Shown here: positions 48,996 to 57,526 of the stretch, piece by piece
Position numbering within the stretch: position 1 is the first letter of the stretch
Layout of the letters: the number at the start of each line of letters is the position of its first letter
Assembly (NCBI RefSeq): GCF_028622115.1
Contig: NZ_CP097263.1
Coordinates: 2,232,001 to 2,296,000, forward strand
Length of the DNA: 64,000 nt
DNA from: Kutzneria chonburiensis
GTDB lineage: Bacteria > Actinomycetota > Actinomycetes > Mycobacteriales > Pseudonocardiaceae
Reading direction: 5' to 3'
Program-made: the position numbers and the translations under genes
Notes under the pieces: generated by a model
Databases searched by the model: none
Told to the model about the DNA's origin: nothing
The model's input: only the letters and a program-made list of their open reading frames with translations

Positions 48996-49562
48996 ATGGC
49001 TCGTGTCATTCATGTATTCCGCCAGCCCGACCGGTTCGTCGCCGGGACCGTCGGGGAACCTGGTGACCGCACCTTCTACCTGCAGGCGGCCGAGGACGGC
49101 CGCCTGGTCAGCGTGGTGCTGGAGAAAACGCAACTGACCGTGCTCGCCGACCGGATCGGCTCGCTGCTCGAGGAGGTGCAGCGGCGGTTCGGGGCCGAGG
49201 TGCCCGAGAGCCCGCCCGACGACCTGGTCGACACCGAGCCGCTCACGGTGCCGGTCGAGGAGGAGTTCCGCGTCGGCACGATGGGGCTGGGGTGGGACGC
49301 CGAGTCGACCGCGGTGGTGGTGGAGCTGTTGGCCGCCACCGAGGACGAGGTGGACGAGGCGGTGGTGCTCGACGACACCGAGGAGGGCCCGGACGCGGTC
49401 CGGGTGTTCCTCACGCCGCCGGCCGCCCGCGCCTTCGCCGTCCGCGCCGACCGGGTCGTCAACGCCGGCCGCAAACCCTGCCCGCTGTGCGAGGAGCCGC
49501 TCGACCCCAGTGGTCACGTCTGCCCGAGGCAGAACGGCTACCGCCGCACCGAGGACAGCTGA
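48996..49562 (+). CDS. DUF3090 family protein
   Basis: 188 residues starting MARVIHVFRQPDRFVAGTVG, the family's usual start (an ATG three codons earlier is possible). GDRTFYLQAAEDGRLVSVVL, a basic-acidic middle, AFAVRADRVVNAGRKPCPLC and a Cys-rich C-terminus (CPLCEEPLDPSGHVCPRQNG) forming a likely zinc site. The function is unknown; it is a conserved actinobacterial protein usually found with a SCO1664-type gene, as it is here, eight bases downstream. Confidence 0.85.
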   Translation: MARVIHVFRQPDRFVAGTVGEPGDRTFYLQAAEDGRLVSVVLEKTQLTVLADRIGSLLEEVQRRFGAEVPESPPDDLVDTEPLTVPVEEEFRVGTMGLGWDAESTAVVVELLAATEDEVDEAVVLDDTEEGPDAVRVFLTPPAARAFAVRADRVVNAGRKPCPLCEEPLDPSGHVCPRQNGYRRTEDS

Positions 49563-49569
49563 GCCCGCG

Positions 49570-50364
49570 GTGCTGCCCACCGACCCCGGGGCGTTGGAGC
49601 TGGTGCAGCGCGGCCGGATCGAGGTGACCGGCCGGCTGGTCGACGCGTCCAACGCAACGCTGTTCGGCACCATCAGCCGGCACGGCGTGCAGGCCAACTG
49701 CGTGTACAAGCCGATCAACGGCGAGCGGCCGCTGTGGGACTTCCCGGACGGCACACTGGCCGGCCGCGAGGTTGCCACCTACCTGGTGTCGAACGCGGCC
49801 GGCTTCGATCTGGTGCCGCCCACGGTGTTACGCCCGGGCCCGTTCGGGCCCGGCATGGTGCAACTGTGGGTGGACACCGACGAGGACGCCGACCTGATCG
49901 ACATCGTGTCGACCAGCGAGGTGCCCGACGGCTGGAAGGCCGTGCTGCACGCGACCGACCGGTACGGCGATCCCGCCGTGCTGGCCCACGCCGACCACCC
50001 TCGAATGCGGCTGATGGCGGCGATGGACGTCGTCGTCAACAACGCCGACCGCAAGGGCGGGCACGTGCTGCACACCGCGACCGACGCGGTGTACGGCGTC
50101 GACCACGGCATCTGCATGCACGCCGAGAACAAGCTGCGGACCGTGCTCTGGGGTTGGCTCGGCGAGCCGCTGCCGCCCGAGGCCGTCGAGGCGCTGCGCA
50201 AGCTGCGGGCTGGGTTGGACGGCGACGTCGCCGAGCAGCTGTCCGAGCACCTGACACGGCGCGAGGTGTCGGCGTTGATCACCCGTACCGACCTGCTGCT
50301 GGCCGCCGGCGCCTACCCGGAGCCCTCCGGCGAGTGGCCGGCGATTCCCTGGCCGGCCTTCTGA
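49570..50364 (+). CDS. SCO1664 family protein (PI3/4-kinase-like fold)
   Basis: 264 residues from the GTG at 49570. Kinase-like blocks: CVYKPINGERPLWDFPDGTL (ATP-binding Lys), MAAMDVVVNNADRKGGHVL (catalytic Asp) and VYGVDHGICMH (metal-binding DHG). This is the SCO1664 family, related to phosphatidylinositol kinase-like and HipA-like folds; the substrate is unknown. In many actinobacteria the pair with DUF3090 is followed by mshC, which is not found here; instead a convergent AraC gene follows. Confidence 0.85.
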   Translation: MLPTDPGALELVQRGRIEVTGRLVDASNATLFGTISRHGVQANCVYKPINGERPLWDFPDGTLAGREVATYLVSNAAGFDLVPPTVLRPGPFGPGMVQLWVDTDEDADLIDIVSTSEVPDGWKAVLHATDRYGDPAVLAHADHPRMRLMAAMDVVVNNADRKGGHVLHTATDAVYGVDHGICMHAENKLRTVLWGWLGEPLPPEAVEALRKLRAGLDGDVAEQLSEHLTRREVSALITRTDLLLAAGAYPEPSGEWPAIPWPAF

Positions 50365-50375
50365 CTTCCCTGCAT

Positions 50376-51281
50376 TCACGACGCGCGGGTCGCGGTGCGG
50401 TACTGGCCCGGCGCCTGAGATCGGGATCGCCGGAAGGCCCGGCTGAAGGCGTACACCGAGGTGTAGCCGACCGAGTGGGCGATGGCGTCCAGGGTCTCGT
50501 CGGTGTCGCGCAGCCGTAGCGCCGCCAGGTCCATCCGCCAGCGGGTCAGGTAGTCGGCGGGCGCGACGCCGACCACGGTCTGGAAGCGGCGGGTCAGAGT
50601 GCTTCGGGACGTCGCCAGCGTGGCCGCCAGGGAATCCGTGGTCCACGGGCGGGCCGGCTCGTCGTGCAGGAGGCTCAACGCCGCGCTGATCACCGGGTCG
50701 GTCAGCGCGCTGAGGCAGGTGCCGCGCACCTCATCGGGCTTGCCGGCCAGCCACACCCGCAGCACCTGCACCAACAGGATGTCGACCACCCGGTTGAGCA
50801 CGTACGAGGTCGCGGCCTGCGGGTGCGCCAACTCCCGGGCCAGCAGCCGCACGGTGTCGTCCAGGTAGACGCCGTGCTCGGCCTGGATGTGCAGCACCGG
50901 CGGCAGCGCCGACATGACCTGCGTGGTCACGGCGGGGTCGTGCTCGTAGCAGGCGGCGAGGATGTGCGTCTGTACCTCGCCCGTGCCCAGCCGCAGCACG
51001 CTGCCGGCGGCGTTGCAGTCCGGGCGTGGCATACGCGCCACGTCGGGGCTGCTGCCCAGCGAGTGCGGCGTGCCGCTCGGCAGCAGGACCACGTCGCCCG
51101 GCATGAGCTGCCGCGGCTCGCGCTCGGCCACGCAGAGCCAGGCCGTGCCCGAGGTGACCGCGTAGAACGCCGCGCCACGCAGCTTGAGCGAGGTCAGTCC
51201 CCACACGCCGCCGGCCTCGATCCGCGCGCCGAGCACACCACGTACGCCGCCGACCGCCAGCATGTCACCCAACAGGTCCAT
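50376..51281 (-). CDS. AraC-family transcriptional regulator (cupin_6 type)
   Basis: 301 residues from ATG 51281 (MDLLGDMLAVGGVRGVLG); ATG 51290 is also possible, and ATG 51356 would lie beyond the operator repeats. N-terminal cupin (FYAVTSGTAWLCVAEREPRQ, PGDVVLLPSGTPHSL) and C-terminal double HTH: SLAATLATSRSTLTRRFQTV and IAHSVGYTSVYAFSRAFRRS. Divergent from the deazaflavin-dependent reductase gene across tandem direct repeats, which should be its target. Confidence 0.88.
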   Translation of the reverse strand: MDLLGDMLAVGGVRGVLGARIEAGGVWGLTSLKLRGAAFYAVTSGTAWLCVAEREPRQLMPGDVVLLPSGTPHSLGSSPDVARMPRPDCNAAGSVLRLGTGEVQTHILAACYEHDPAVTTQVMSALPPVLHIQAEHGVYLDDTVRLLARELAHPQAATSYVLNRVVDILLVQVLRVWLAGKPDEVRGTCLSALTDPVISAALSLLHDEPARPWTTDSLAATLATSRSTLTRRFQTVVGVAPADYLTRWRMDLAALRLRDTDETLDAIAHSVGYTSVYAFSRAFRRSRSQAPGQYRTATRAS

Positions 51282-51302
51282 GCTCGCCATCGTACTGACG
51301 CA

Positions 51303-51337
51303 ATCAGCTATGGATCTGAGCGATTCAGCTATCGATC
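51303..51337. promoter_or_regulatory. Direct-repeat AraC-type operator
   Basis: ATCAGCTATGGATC (51303-51316) and TTCAGCTATCGATC (51324-51337), 12 of 14 bases alike and 21 bases apart, so on one face of the helix. This is the usual layout for an AraC-family dimer. They lie between the AraC gene and the reductase gene. Confidence 0.65.
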
Positions 51338-51367
51338 GACCCACTGCGCGCGTCATATGGTCGAGCC

Positions 51368-51787
51368 ATGACCGAGATCGACTTCATCGAGATCAACCGC
51401 CAGGTCGTCGCCGAGTTCCGGACCAACGGCGGCAAGGGCAGCGGCATGGTCGAGGGCTACCCGATCGTCCTGGTGCACCACCGTGGGGCCAGGTCCGGCA
51501 TTGAGCGCGTGACCCCGCTCGTGCCGTACGTCGAGGGCGACCGGATCTTCATCTTCGCCAGCAAGGGCGGCAGCCCCGAGCACCCCGCCTGGTTCCACAA
51601 CCTGGTGGCCCACCCGGAAACCGAGGCGGAGTACGGCACCGAGCGCTTCCCCGTGGTGGCACGCGTGCTGACCGGCACGGAGCGCGATGACGTGTACGCC
51701 AAGCACTCCGCCCTCCAGCCCCAGTTCGCCGACTACCAGCAGCGCACCGAGCGGCTCATCCCGGTGATCGAGCTCCAGCGGGTGTGA
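51368..51787 (+). CDS. Deazaflavin (F420)-dependent nitroreductase family protein
   Basis: 139 residues, Ddn-like split-barrel: TNGGKGSGMVEGYPIVLVHH, GARSGIERVTPLVPYVEGD, IFASKGGSPEHPAWFHNLVA, VVARVLTGTERDDVYAKHSA. This family uses the cofactor F420H2 for reduction of quinones or nitro compounds. Probably under control of the divergent AraC regulator. Confidence 0.88.
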   Translation: MTEIDFIEINRQVVAEFRTNGGKGSGMVEGYPIVLVHHRGARSGIERVTPLVPYVEGDRIFIFASKGGSPEHPAWFHNLVAHPETEAEYGTERFPVVARVLTGTERDDVYAKHSALQPQFADYQQRTERLIPVIELQRV

Positions 51788-51818
51788 TCAGTTGAGCCGC
51801 CAGCGCCGGCATAGAGCT

Positions 51819-52151
51819 TCACGGCTCGATCACCAACTCGGCGATCCGGTCGCCGCGCAACGTGAACTGGAACCGCAGATCGACTACGCCACCAGGGAAA
51901 TCACCCTCCAGGTGCTGCACCGCCACATGGTGTTCGTCGTCGACGCGGTGGGTGGACAGCAGCGTCGTCGTGTACTTCACGGCCGTCGCGCGGGCCAGCC
52001 AGGCGCGGATCTCGGCGGGGCCGCGGTAGGTGTGGCCGTCGTCGACGGCCACGGCGTCCTCGGTGTAGCAGGCCATGGCCGGGTCCAGGTCACGGGCGTT
52101 GTGGGCGGCCAGGTAGCGGGTGACCACCGCCGGCAGGTTCGAGTTGCTCAT
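51819..52151 (-). CDS. SnoaL-like/NTF2-fold protein
   Basis: 110 residues from ATG 52151. NTF2 cone fold: VVTRYLAAHNARDLDPAMACYTEDAV AVDDG, YRGPAEIRAWLARATAVKYT and beta strands VDLRFQFTLRGDRIAELVIEP. Members are small hydrolases, cyclases or ligand binders; the substrate is not predictable. Divergent from the MerR gene with 55 bases between, a common regulated-pair layout. Confidence 0.8.
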   Translation of the reverse strand: MSNSNLPAVVTRYLAAHNARDLDPAMACYTEDAVAVDDGHTYRGPAEIRAWLARATAVKYTTTLLSTHRVDDEHHVAVQHLEGDFPGGVVDLRFQFTLRGDRIAELVIEP

Positions 52152-52206
52152 GTCGACGACGGTGAGCCCTCCCGCAGGGAGAGGGTCAAGCGGGCACAGT
52201 GGAGCC

Positions 52207-53118
52207 ATGTTCGGCGGAGTGACGATCGGCGAGTTCGCGCGGCTGACCCATCTGAGCGTGCGGACCCTGCGCCGCTACCACGAGTCGGGGCTGCTGGCAC
52301 CGGCCACAGTGGACCCCGACAGCGGCTACCGCTACTACACCGCCGACCAGATTCCGACCGCGCAGGTGATCCACCAGCTGCGCGAACTGGACGTGCCGCT
52401 GGCCGACGTGGCCAAGATCCTGGCCACCGAGGACGCCGAGGAGCGAGCGGGCCTGGCCGGCGAACATCTGCGGCGGCTGGAGGCGGAGCTGGCCCGAACC
52501 CGGGCCGCCGTGCTCTCCCTGCGACGCCTGCTCCGGCCGCACGACGACACCCTGCGGGTGGAGCTGCGCAAGATCGCCGCCAGGACGGTCGCCGGGATCG
52601 AAGACGTTGTCGCGCAAGACGATGTCCTGTCCTGGTACGACGAAGCGATGGCCGAACTCGATGCCGCCATCGAAAGCCGGCCGCTCGGACCACCCGGCGG
52701 TCGCTACGCCAACGAGCTGTTCACCGACGGCCGGGGCACGGTCCTCGTCTACCGGCCGGTGGCGGATCCGCCGGTCCGGGGCCGGGTGCACCCGGTGCAC
52801 CTCCCGCCGAGCGAGCTCGCGGTCGTCGTCCATCCCGGGCCGCACGACGACATCGGCGTGACGTACGGCCGGCTCGGCGCGTGGGTCGTCGACCACGCCC
52901 TCGCCGTCGACGGTCCCGTGCACGAGACGTACCTCGTCGGCCCGCGCGACACCCCGGATCCGGCGGCCTGGCGTACCGAGATCGGCTGGCCGGTGTTCCG
53001 GCTGGCCGTGACCGACGTCATGCCGGGAAAGAATCCCGGACAAACCGGGAATCCGCCCCCTGACACCCGGTCCGGCACCGGTCAGCCTCGTCGACAGCAC
53101 AATCGACGAGGGGAACCC
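52207..53118 (+). CDS. MerR-family regulator with GyrI-like domain, no stop before the next gene
   Basis: ATG 52207: FGGVTIGEFARLTHLSVRTLRRYHESGLL is the MerR HTH, followed by a dimerisation coiled coil (AELARTRAAVLSLRRLL) and a GyrI-like effector domain (ELRKIAARTVAGIEDVV, VVVHPGPHDDIGVTYGRLGA). MerR/GyrI proteins end near residue 265-275. As sequenced, the frame has no stop and runs on into the NHL-repeat gene. A TGA at 53061, right after a C5 run, would be in frame if one base were added. The linker also has hairpin-like repeats and a ribosome site, which suits an intergenic region. See the separate finding. Confidence 0.75.
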
Positions 53119-55188
53119 ATGCGCTCGAGATGGATCGCCGGCGCGCTCGCCACGGTCGGCCTGCTGACGGTGCTCGCACCGGTCGCCCAGGCCCGGCCGT
53201 CCGGGCTCGGCATCGTGACCACGCTGGCCGGCGACGGCTACGCGCGGTACCCGCGCCCGGGCGTCACGATGAAGCTGCTCAACCCGGAAGGCGTGGTCGT
53301 CCGCAACGGGTCGGCGGTCGTGGCCGACACCTTCAACCACCGGATCCTGCGGATGTCGTCGACCGGCCAGGTCGACCTGGTCGCGGGCACCGGGGACGGC
53401 GGCTTCAGCGGCGACGGCGGCGATCCCCAGGCCGCCCGGCTGAACGTGCCGATGGGCCCGGCGCTTGACGCCTCGGGCGCGGTGTACTTCGCCGACCGGG
53501 ACAACAACCGGGTCCGCAAGGTGGCCGCCGACGGCAGCATCGTCACCACGATCGCCGGGGGCGCGGGCGGCAGCATCGTCACCACGATCGCCGGGGGCGC
53601 GGGCGGCGGTTTCGGCGGCGACGGCGGGCCGGCCACCGCGGCCGGGCTCGCCTCGCCCAACGGTGTCGCGGTCGACCAGGCCGGCAACGTCTTCATCGCG
53701 GACACCTTCGACAACCGGATCCGCAAGGTCAGCCCGCAGGGCGTGATCAGCACCGTGGCCGGCAGCGGCCCGACCGGCCCGTTCGACGGCGCCTACGCCG
53801 GTGACGGCGGCCCGGCCACCAACGCCCGGCTCAACCAGCCGACCTCGGTCGCCGTGGCCGGTGACAGCACGCTGTACATCGCCGACACCGGCCACGGCCG
53901 GATCCGCCGGGTCACGCCGGCCGGCGTGATCACCACGTACTCCACCGTCGCGGCCGGCGCGGTGTCGCTGGACCCCAGCGGCAACCTGCTCACGGCCACC
54001 AGGGACAACCAGATCATGCGGATCCCGCTGAGCGGGCCGCCGACCTTCATCGCCGGCAACGGCAGCAGCACCTCGTCCGGCGACGGCGGGCCGGCCACCG
54101 CGGCCGGCGTCGCGTCGCCGACCGGCGTGGCGATGGACACCGACGGCTCGATGTTCATCACGCAGGCCGACAGCCACGTCCGCAAGGTCGCCATCAGTGG
54201 GACCATCAGCACCCCGGCCGGCGGCGGGACGGCGATCCCCGCCGTGGACGGCCCGGTCGCCGGCATCGCCGTGCAGACCACCGGCATCGCGCTCGCCCCC
54301 GACGGCGCCATCGTGATCGCCGACCACTACCGGATCCGCCGGCTGGCCAACGGCGTGTTCAGCACGCTGGCCGGCACCGGCGTCGGCGGCACCGGCGGTG
54401 ACGGTGGCCCGGCGACCCAGGCCCAGTTCTCCGGACCGAGCGGCATCGTGCTCGCCCCCGACGGATCCCTGTACGTCGCCGACGCCAACGTGATCCGCAA
54501 GGTGTACCCGGACGGCACCATCCGCCGTTACGCCGGCACCGGCGCGTACGGCTTCAGCGGCGACGGCGGGCCGGCCACCCAGGCCACCTTCAGGTCACTC
54601 GGCGGCCTCGCGCTCGACGGTGCCGGCAATCTGTACGTGGCCGACACCAGCAACGAACGCGTACGCCGGATCAATCCGGACGGCATCGTCACCACCGTGG
54701 CCGGCAGCGGCGACCGGTCGGGCCCGCTCGGCGACGGCGGTCCGGCCCTCATGGCGAGTCTGTACGAGCCCGACCACGTGGGGATCGACGCGGCCGGTGC
54801 GCTGTACATCGCCGACCCCGGCAATGTCCGGCTGCGCAAGGTGGCCAACGGGACCATCACGACGGTCGCCGGCAACGGCCAGGACAGCTACTCCGGCGAC
54901 GGCGGCCCGGCCACGGCGGCCGGACTGCACGTCAGCGACTTCGCCTGGGACGCCGCCGGTGTTCTGTACGTGCTCGACAGCCACCACCAGCGGATCCGCC
55001 GGATCACTCCGGACGGCCTGATCAGCACCGTCGCCGGCACCGGCGTGATCGGCTTCAACGGCGACAACCAGCTGGCCACCGCCACCCAGCTGACCTTCCC
55101 CAACTCGATCCGGGTCGGCCGGGACGGCAGCGTGTACTTCGGCGACGGCTACGGCCTGCGCCTCCGGAAGATCACGTTCAACGGTTAG
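53119..55188 (+). CDS. Secreted NHL-repeat beta-propeller protein
   Basis: 689 residues from ATG 53119 (signal peptide RSRWIAGALATVGLLTVLAPVAQA, cut near ARPSG), GAGGGG five bases upstream. The rest is a chain of NHL repeats of about 50 residues with a GDGGPAT motif at the head of each, then GVAVD...YIADT.N.RIRKV...G.I.TVAGTG. About 13 repeats, so two stacked propellers are likely. Residues near 140-165 contain an exact 12-residue tandem duplication. It has no enzyme motif; extracellular scaffold or binding role. The stop overlaps the convergent lipoprotein gene by four bases. Confidence 0.8.
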   Translation: MRSRWIAGALATVGLLTVLAPVAQARPSGLGIVTTLAGDGYARYPRPGVTMKLLNPEGVVVRNGSAVVADTFNHRILRMSSTGQVDLVAGTGDGGFSGDGGDPQAARLNVPMGPALDASGAVYFADRDNNRVRKVAADGSIVTTIAGGAGGSIVTTIAGGAGGGFGGDGGPATAAGLASPNGVAVDQAGNVFIADTFDNRIRKVSPQGVISTVAGSGPTGPFDGAYAGDGGPATNARLNQPTSVAVAGDSTLYIADTGHGRIRRVTPAGVITTYSTVAAGAVSLDPSGNLLTATRDNQIMRIPLSGPPTFIAGNGSSTSSGDGGPATAAGVASPTGVAMDTDGSMFITQADSHVRKVAISGTISTPAGGGTAIPAVDGPVAGIAVQTTGIALAPDGAIVIADHYRIRRLANGVFSTLAGTGVGGTGGDGGPATQAQFSGPSGIVLAPDGSLYVADANVIRKVYPDGTIRRYAGTGAYGFSGDGGPATQATFRSLGGLALDGAGNLYVADTSNERVRRINPDGIVTTVAGSGDRSGPLGDGGPALMASLYEPDHVGIDAAGALYIADPGNVRLRKVANGTITTVAGNGQDSYSGDGGPATAAGLHVSDFAWDAAGVLYVLDSHHQRIRRITPDGLISTVAGTGVIGFNGDNQLATATQLTFPNSIRVGRDGSVYFGDGYGLRLRKITFNG
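53533..53604 (+). repeat. Exact 36-bp tandem duplication in the NHL gene
   Basis: Two identical 36-base units (53533-53568 and 53569-53604), coding for the duplicated GSIVTTIAGGAG, placed at the inter-blade linker. The lack of any difference implies a recent event or an assembly artefact. Confidence 0.8.
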
Positions 55189-55631
55189 GCAGCGCCGTCG
55201 CGGACCTGGCGGCCGCCCAGCGGTGACTTGAGCGTCACGGTGGTCTCGAAGGACGCGGCGATCATGGGCTGCTCTCCGCCGCACTGCGCGGTGGGGAGCC
55301 GGCCCAGCTGCACGGTCACGGTGACGGCGTCGGCGGTCTCGGCGACATCGACCCGGCCCAGCTTGGCGCAGTCGGCCTTGCCGCCGGCGGTGTACTGCAC
55401 GACCAGGTCGGTGCCCGTACCGGCGGTGACCCGGTCGAACCGCGTCTTGCGCAGGTCGACCACGGACGGGTCGGGGACGGCGTGGTTGAGGCCGGTCGGC
55501 GCGCCACCGGTGGGCATCGGCAGGTTCGTGGACGAGACGTCGGAGGAGCCGTTGCCGGGATGGACCGAGCCGCAGCCCGTCATGAGCAGCAGCAGGGCCA
55601 GCGCGGCGCCGGCGGGCATTCTTCGCATCAT
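55185..55631 (-). CDS. Lipoprotein of unknown function
   Basis: 148 residues. Lipobox LLLLMTGCGS; a Ser/Pro/Gly linker, then a beta-rich domain with two Cys (KADCAKL, TAQCGGE). VVDLRKTRFDRVTAGTGTDL VVQYTAGG has the look of small outer-surface lipoproteins in Streptomyces-type genomes. No family recognised. Confidence 0.65.
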   Translation of the reverse strand: MMRRMPAGAALALLLLMTGCGSVHPGNGSSDVSSTNLPMPTGGAPTGLNHAVPDPSVVDLRKTRFDRVTAGTGTDLVVQYTAGGKADCAKLGRVDVAETADAVTVTVQLGRLPTAQCGGEQPMIAASFETTVTLKSPLGGRQVRDGAA

Positions 55632-55673
55632 GTCCCCGGGACGCCGACCGGCCGATATTCGGTTGCACGAAAA

Positions 55674-55702
55674 CCGGGGATGCCGCGTGACGGCATCCCC
55701 GG
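55674..55702. terminator. Hairpin between the trypsin-like and lipoprotein genes
   Basis: 12-base perfect stem (CCGGGGATGCCG and its complement), five-base loop. It lies 26 bases after the end of the secreted protease gene, which reads leftward. Confidence 0.7.
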
Positions 55703-55727
55703 GTCATCCGATCGGACTATTTTCTAC

Positions 55728-56765
55728 TCACGTCGAAATGTTGCGCACGGAGTTGTAGAGACTCAGCACCTGATTTCCGTAGTACGGCGAGTACATGTAC
55801 TGCGGCAGCGAGTTGTACTTGAAGTCGTTGTGCCCGTTGATGTAACCCCAGTTTCCGTCGAACGACATCAGCCAGGCCCCGCCGGACGAGCCACCGGTCA
55901 TGTAGTTGACCATGTAGATGGTGCCGCCGCCGCCGTTGTAGGTCGGGCCGTTCTCACCGACCAGGCAGCAGCCGTTGAACGGCGCGGCCTGCGGGTAGCC
56001 GAAGGCGTACACGTACTGGCCGATCGGGTAGTTCCAGGCGATGCCCTGCCCGCCGAGGTAGTCGGTGATCCGCCAGCCGTTGTTGCGGTACAGCACCGCG
56101 GAGCCGACGTCGTTGGCGAAGTCGTTGTTGTTGTTGAACCACGCCGTGGTGGTCCACAGCTGGTAGGCGTACCAGTAGCCGTAGGGCGCGGACCCGCTGG
56201 CGTAGTTCGGCACGAAGGTCCAGTTGGTGTTCCAGGCCTGGCCGTCGGACACGCAGTGGCCGGCCGTCCAGACCTCGGACTTGCCCTCGGTGTTGACCAC
56301 GGTGGCCGAGCAGACGTAGTTCAGGCCGAAGCTGGTGAAGAAGACCTTGCCGTAGGTGCGGGCCACCGGGTGGCCGACCGGGTAGTTCGGGTAGTACGCC
56401 TGGGGCGTCACGTCCTGCGCACCGCCGACCGCCTTGGGCTCGGCCTTCGGCGCGGCCGCCGCGACCTGGCCGGCCGGCCCGGCCGGGCCGTTCTGCGCCG
56501 CCGGCGCGATCCCGTTGCGGTCCTTGACCGCCGGGATCTCGGTCTCCGGTCTGGCCGCCTTCATGCGTTCCGGCGTCCAGTAGGCGGCCAGCGCCTGCTC
56601 ATGCGCGTCGACGCCGGCGCCGTGCACCGTGGCCGCGACCTCCGGGCTGAGCCCGGCCGGGCCGGACACCACGCCGGTGTCGGTGCTCGCGCTCGCGCCG
56701 TTCGCGGCCAGTCCGACGGCCAGCAGCGCGGCCGCCACCGCCGCGCCGAATGCGGATAATTTCAT
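55728..56765 (-). CDS. Secreted trypsin-like serine protease with propeptide
   Basis: 345 residues from the ATG at 56765 (AAGGGGAA upstream). Signal 1-27, a propeptide region (about 28-118, Ala/Pro/Lys-rich), then the protease: His170 in WTAGHCVSDG, Asp219 in NDFANDVGSAVL and Ser294 in MTGGSSGGAWLM. The enzyme is rich in Tyr, Asn and Trp, and has Cys at 152/171 and a Cys pair near 266 for disulphides. Relatives are secreted peptidases of the V8/trypsin class; this one is probably for extracellular protein use. Confidence 0.85.
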   Translation of the reverse strand: MKLSAFGAAVAAALLAVGLAANGASASTDTGVVSGPAGLSPEVAATVHGAGVDAHEQALAAYWTPERMKAARPETEIPAVKDRNGIAPAAQNGPAGPAGQVAAAAPKAEPKAVGGAQDVTPQAYYPNYPVGHPVARTYGKVFFTSFGLNYVCSATVVNTEGKSEVWTAGHCVSDGQAWNTNWTFVPNYASGSAPYGYWYAYQLWTTTAWFNNNNDFANDVGSAVLYRNNGWRITDYLGGQGIAWNYPIGQYVYAFGYPQAAPFNGCCLVGENGPTYNGGGGTIYMVNYMTGGSSGGAWLMSFDGNWGYINGHNDFKYNSLPQYMYSPYYGNQVLSLYNSVRNIST

Positions 56766-57137
56766 GAATTCGTTCCCCTTCATGAGAAATGAACTCGAAA
56801 TTTGCCCGGCCAACGCTAGCGGTCACCCGTCGTCCCGAAACGCCGCCGTTCGGAGATTCCGGGTCGGCGTGCCGAATGCGTCAAGGGTCGTTCACAACGG
56901 GCAAACAATGCGCTGGCCCGTCCGATGCATGCGCGACAATTCCGCCGTACGGGTGCCGGGTGGGGGAATCACCGACCTGAATCGGCCCCTACGAACGGCG
57001 CGGGCCGGCCGGTCGACGGTCACGGAAGCCGGCGGGCGCAAGGGTGTCGGCCGGTTGTCTCACGCCGGGTGGCGACGGTCACCGCGTCGTCACGGGCTGC
57101 ATCCGCAGCAAGGTTCGGCATCCACCGGTCCGGCAAG
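56766..57137. other. Intergenic region between the secreted protease and YCII genes
   Basis: About 370 bases without a convincing gene. It should contain the protease promoter (leftward, with a leader of about 30-50 bases) and sequence upstream of the YCII/sigma operon. Open frames here lack ribosome sites and show no coding bias that I can trust. Confidence 0.4.
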
Positions 57138-57163
57138 TGTCCGACCCGGGTGGTTCCATTCGA
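57138..57163 (+). promoter_or_regulatory. Candidate ECF42-type promoter of the YCII/sigma operon
   Basis: TGTCCG then 17 bases then CGA, close to the TGTCGA/CGA pattern described for ECF42 promoters, 37 bases upstream of the YCII start. A strong GGAGG follows at about 57186. It suggests autoregulation by the downstream sigma factor. Confidence 0.4.
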
Positions 57164-57199
57164 CGTGTCGGTGCGAACCGATCCGAGGAGGGACCCACC

Positions 57200-57526
57200 A
57201 TGCAGTACGCGTTGCTGATCGCCGGTGACCGCGAGCCCACGCCCGATGAGCTGGCCGTGGGCTGCGGCGGCTGGTCGGAGGAGATGGCCGAGCGCGGCGT
57301 CGTCCGCGGCGGGGCCGGCCTGCGGCCGCCGACCGAGGCGACCACCGTGCGGGTGCGCGACGGCGAGGTGCTGCTGACCGACGGGCCGTTCGCTGACACC
57401 AAGGAGCAGATCGGCGGGCTGGTGCTGATCGAGTGCGCCGATCTGGACGAGGCAGTGGAGATCGCCGCCCGGCATCCGGCCGCCGGCTACGGGATGATCG
57501 AGATCCGGCCGATGATCACCCTGTGA
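57200..57526 (+). CDS. YCII-related (DGPF domain) protein
   Basis: 108 residues, GGAGGGA just upstream of the ATG. MQYALLIAGDREPTPDELAV, VRVRDGEVLLTDGPFADTKE (the DGPF motif) and LVLIECADLDEAVEIAARHP. Dimeric ferredoxin-like fold. DGPF proteins are the regular companions of ECF42 sigma factors; this one is coupled to the sigma gene by a GTGA overlap. Confidence 0.88.
   Translation: MQYALLIAGDREPTPDELAVGCGGWSEEMAERGVVRGGAGLRPPTEATTVRVRDGEVLLTDGPFADTKEQIGGLVLIECADLDEAVEIAARHPAAGYGMIEIRPMITL

Noticed and set aside
53400-55180. Repeated GDGGPAT-type blocks as a possible CRISPR or DNA repeat array
   Set aside because: They are degenerate coding repeats of NHL blades with a period of about 150 bases, not exact repeats with spacers.
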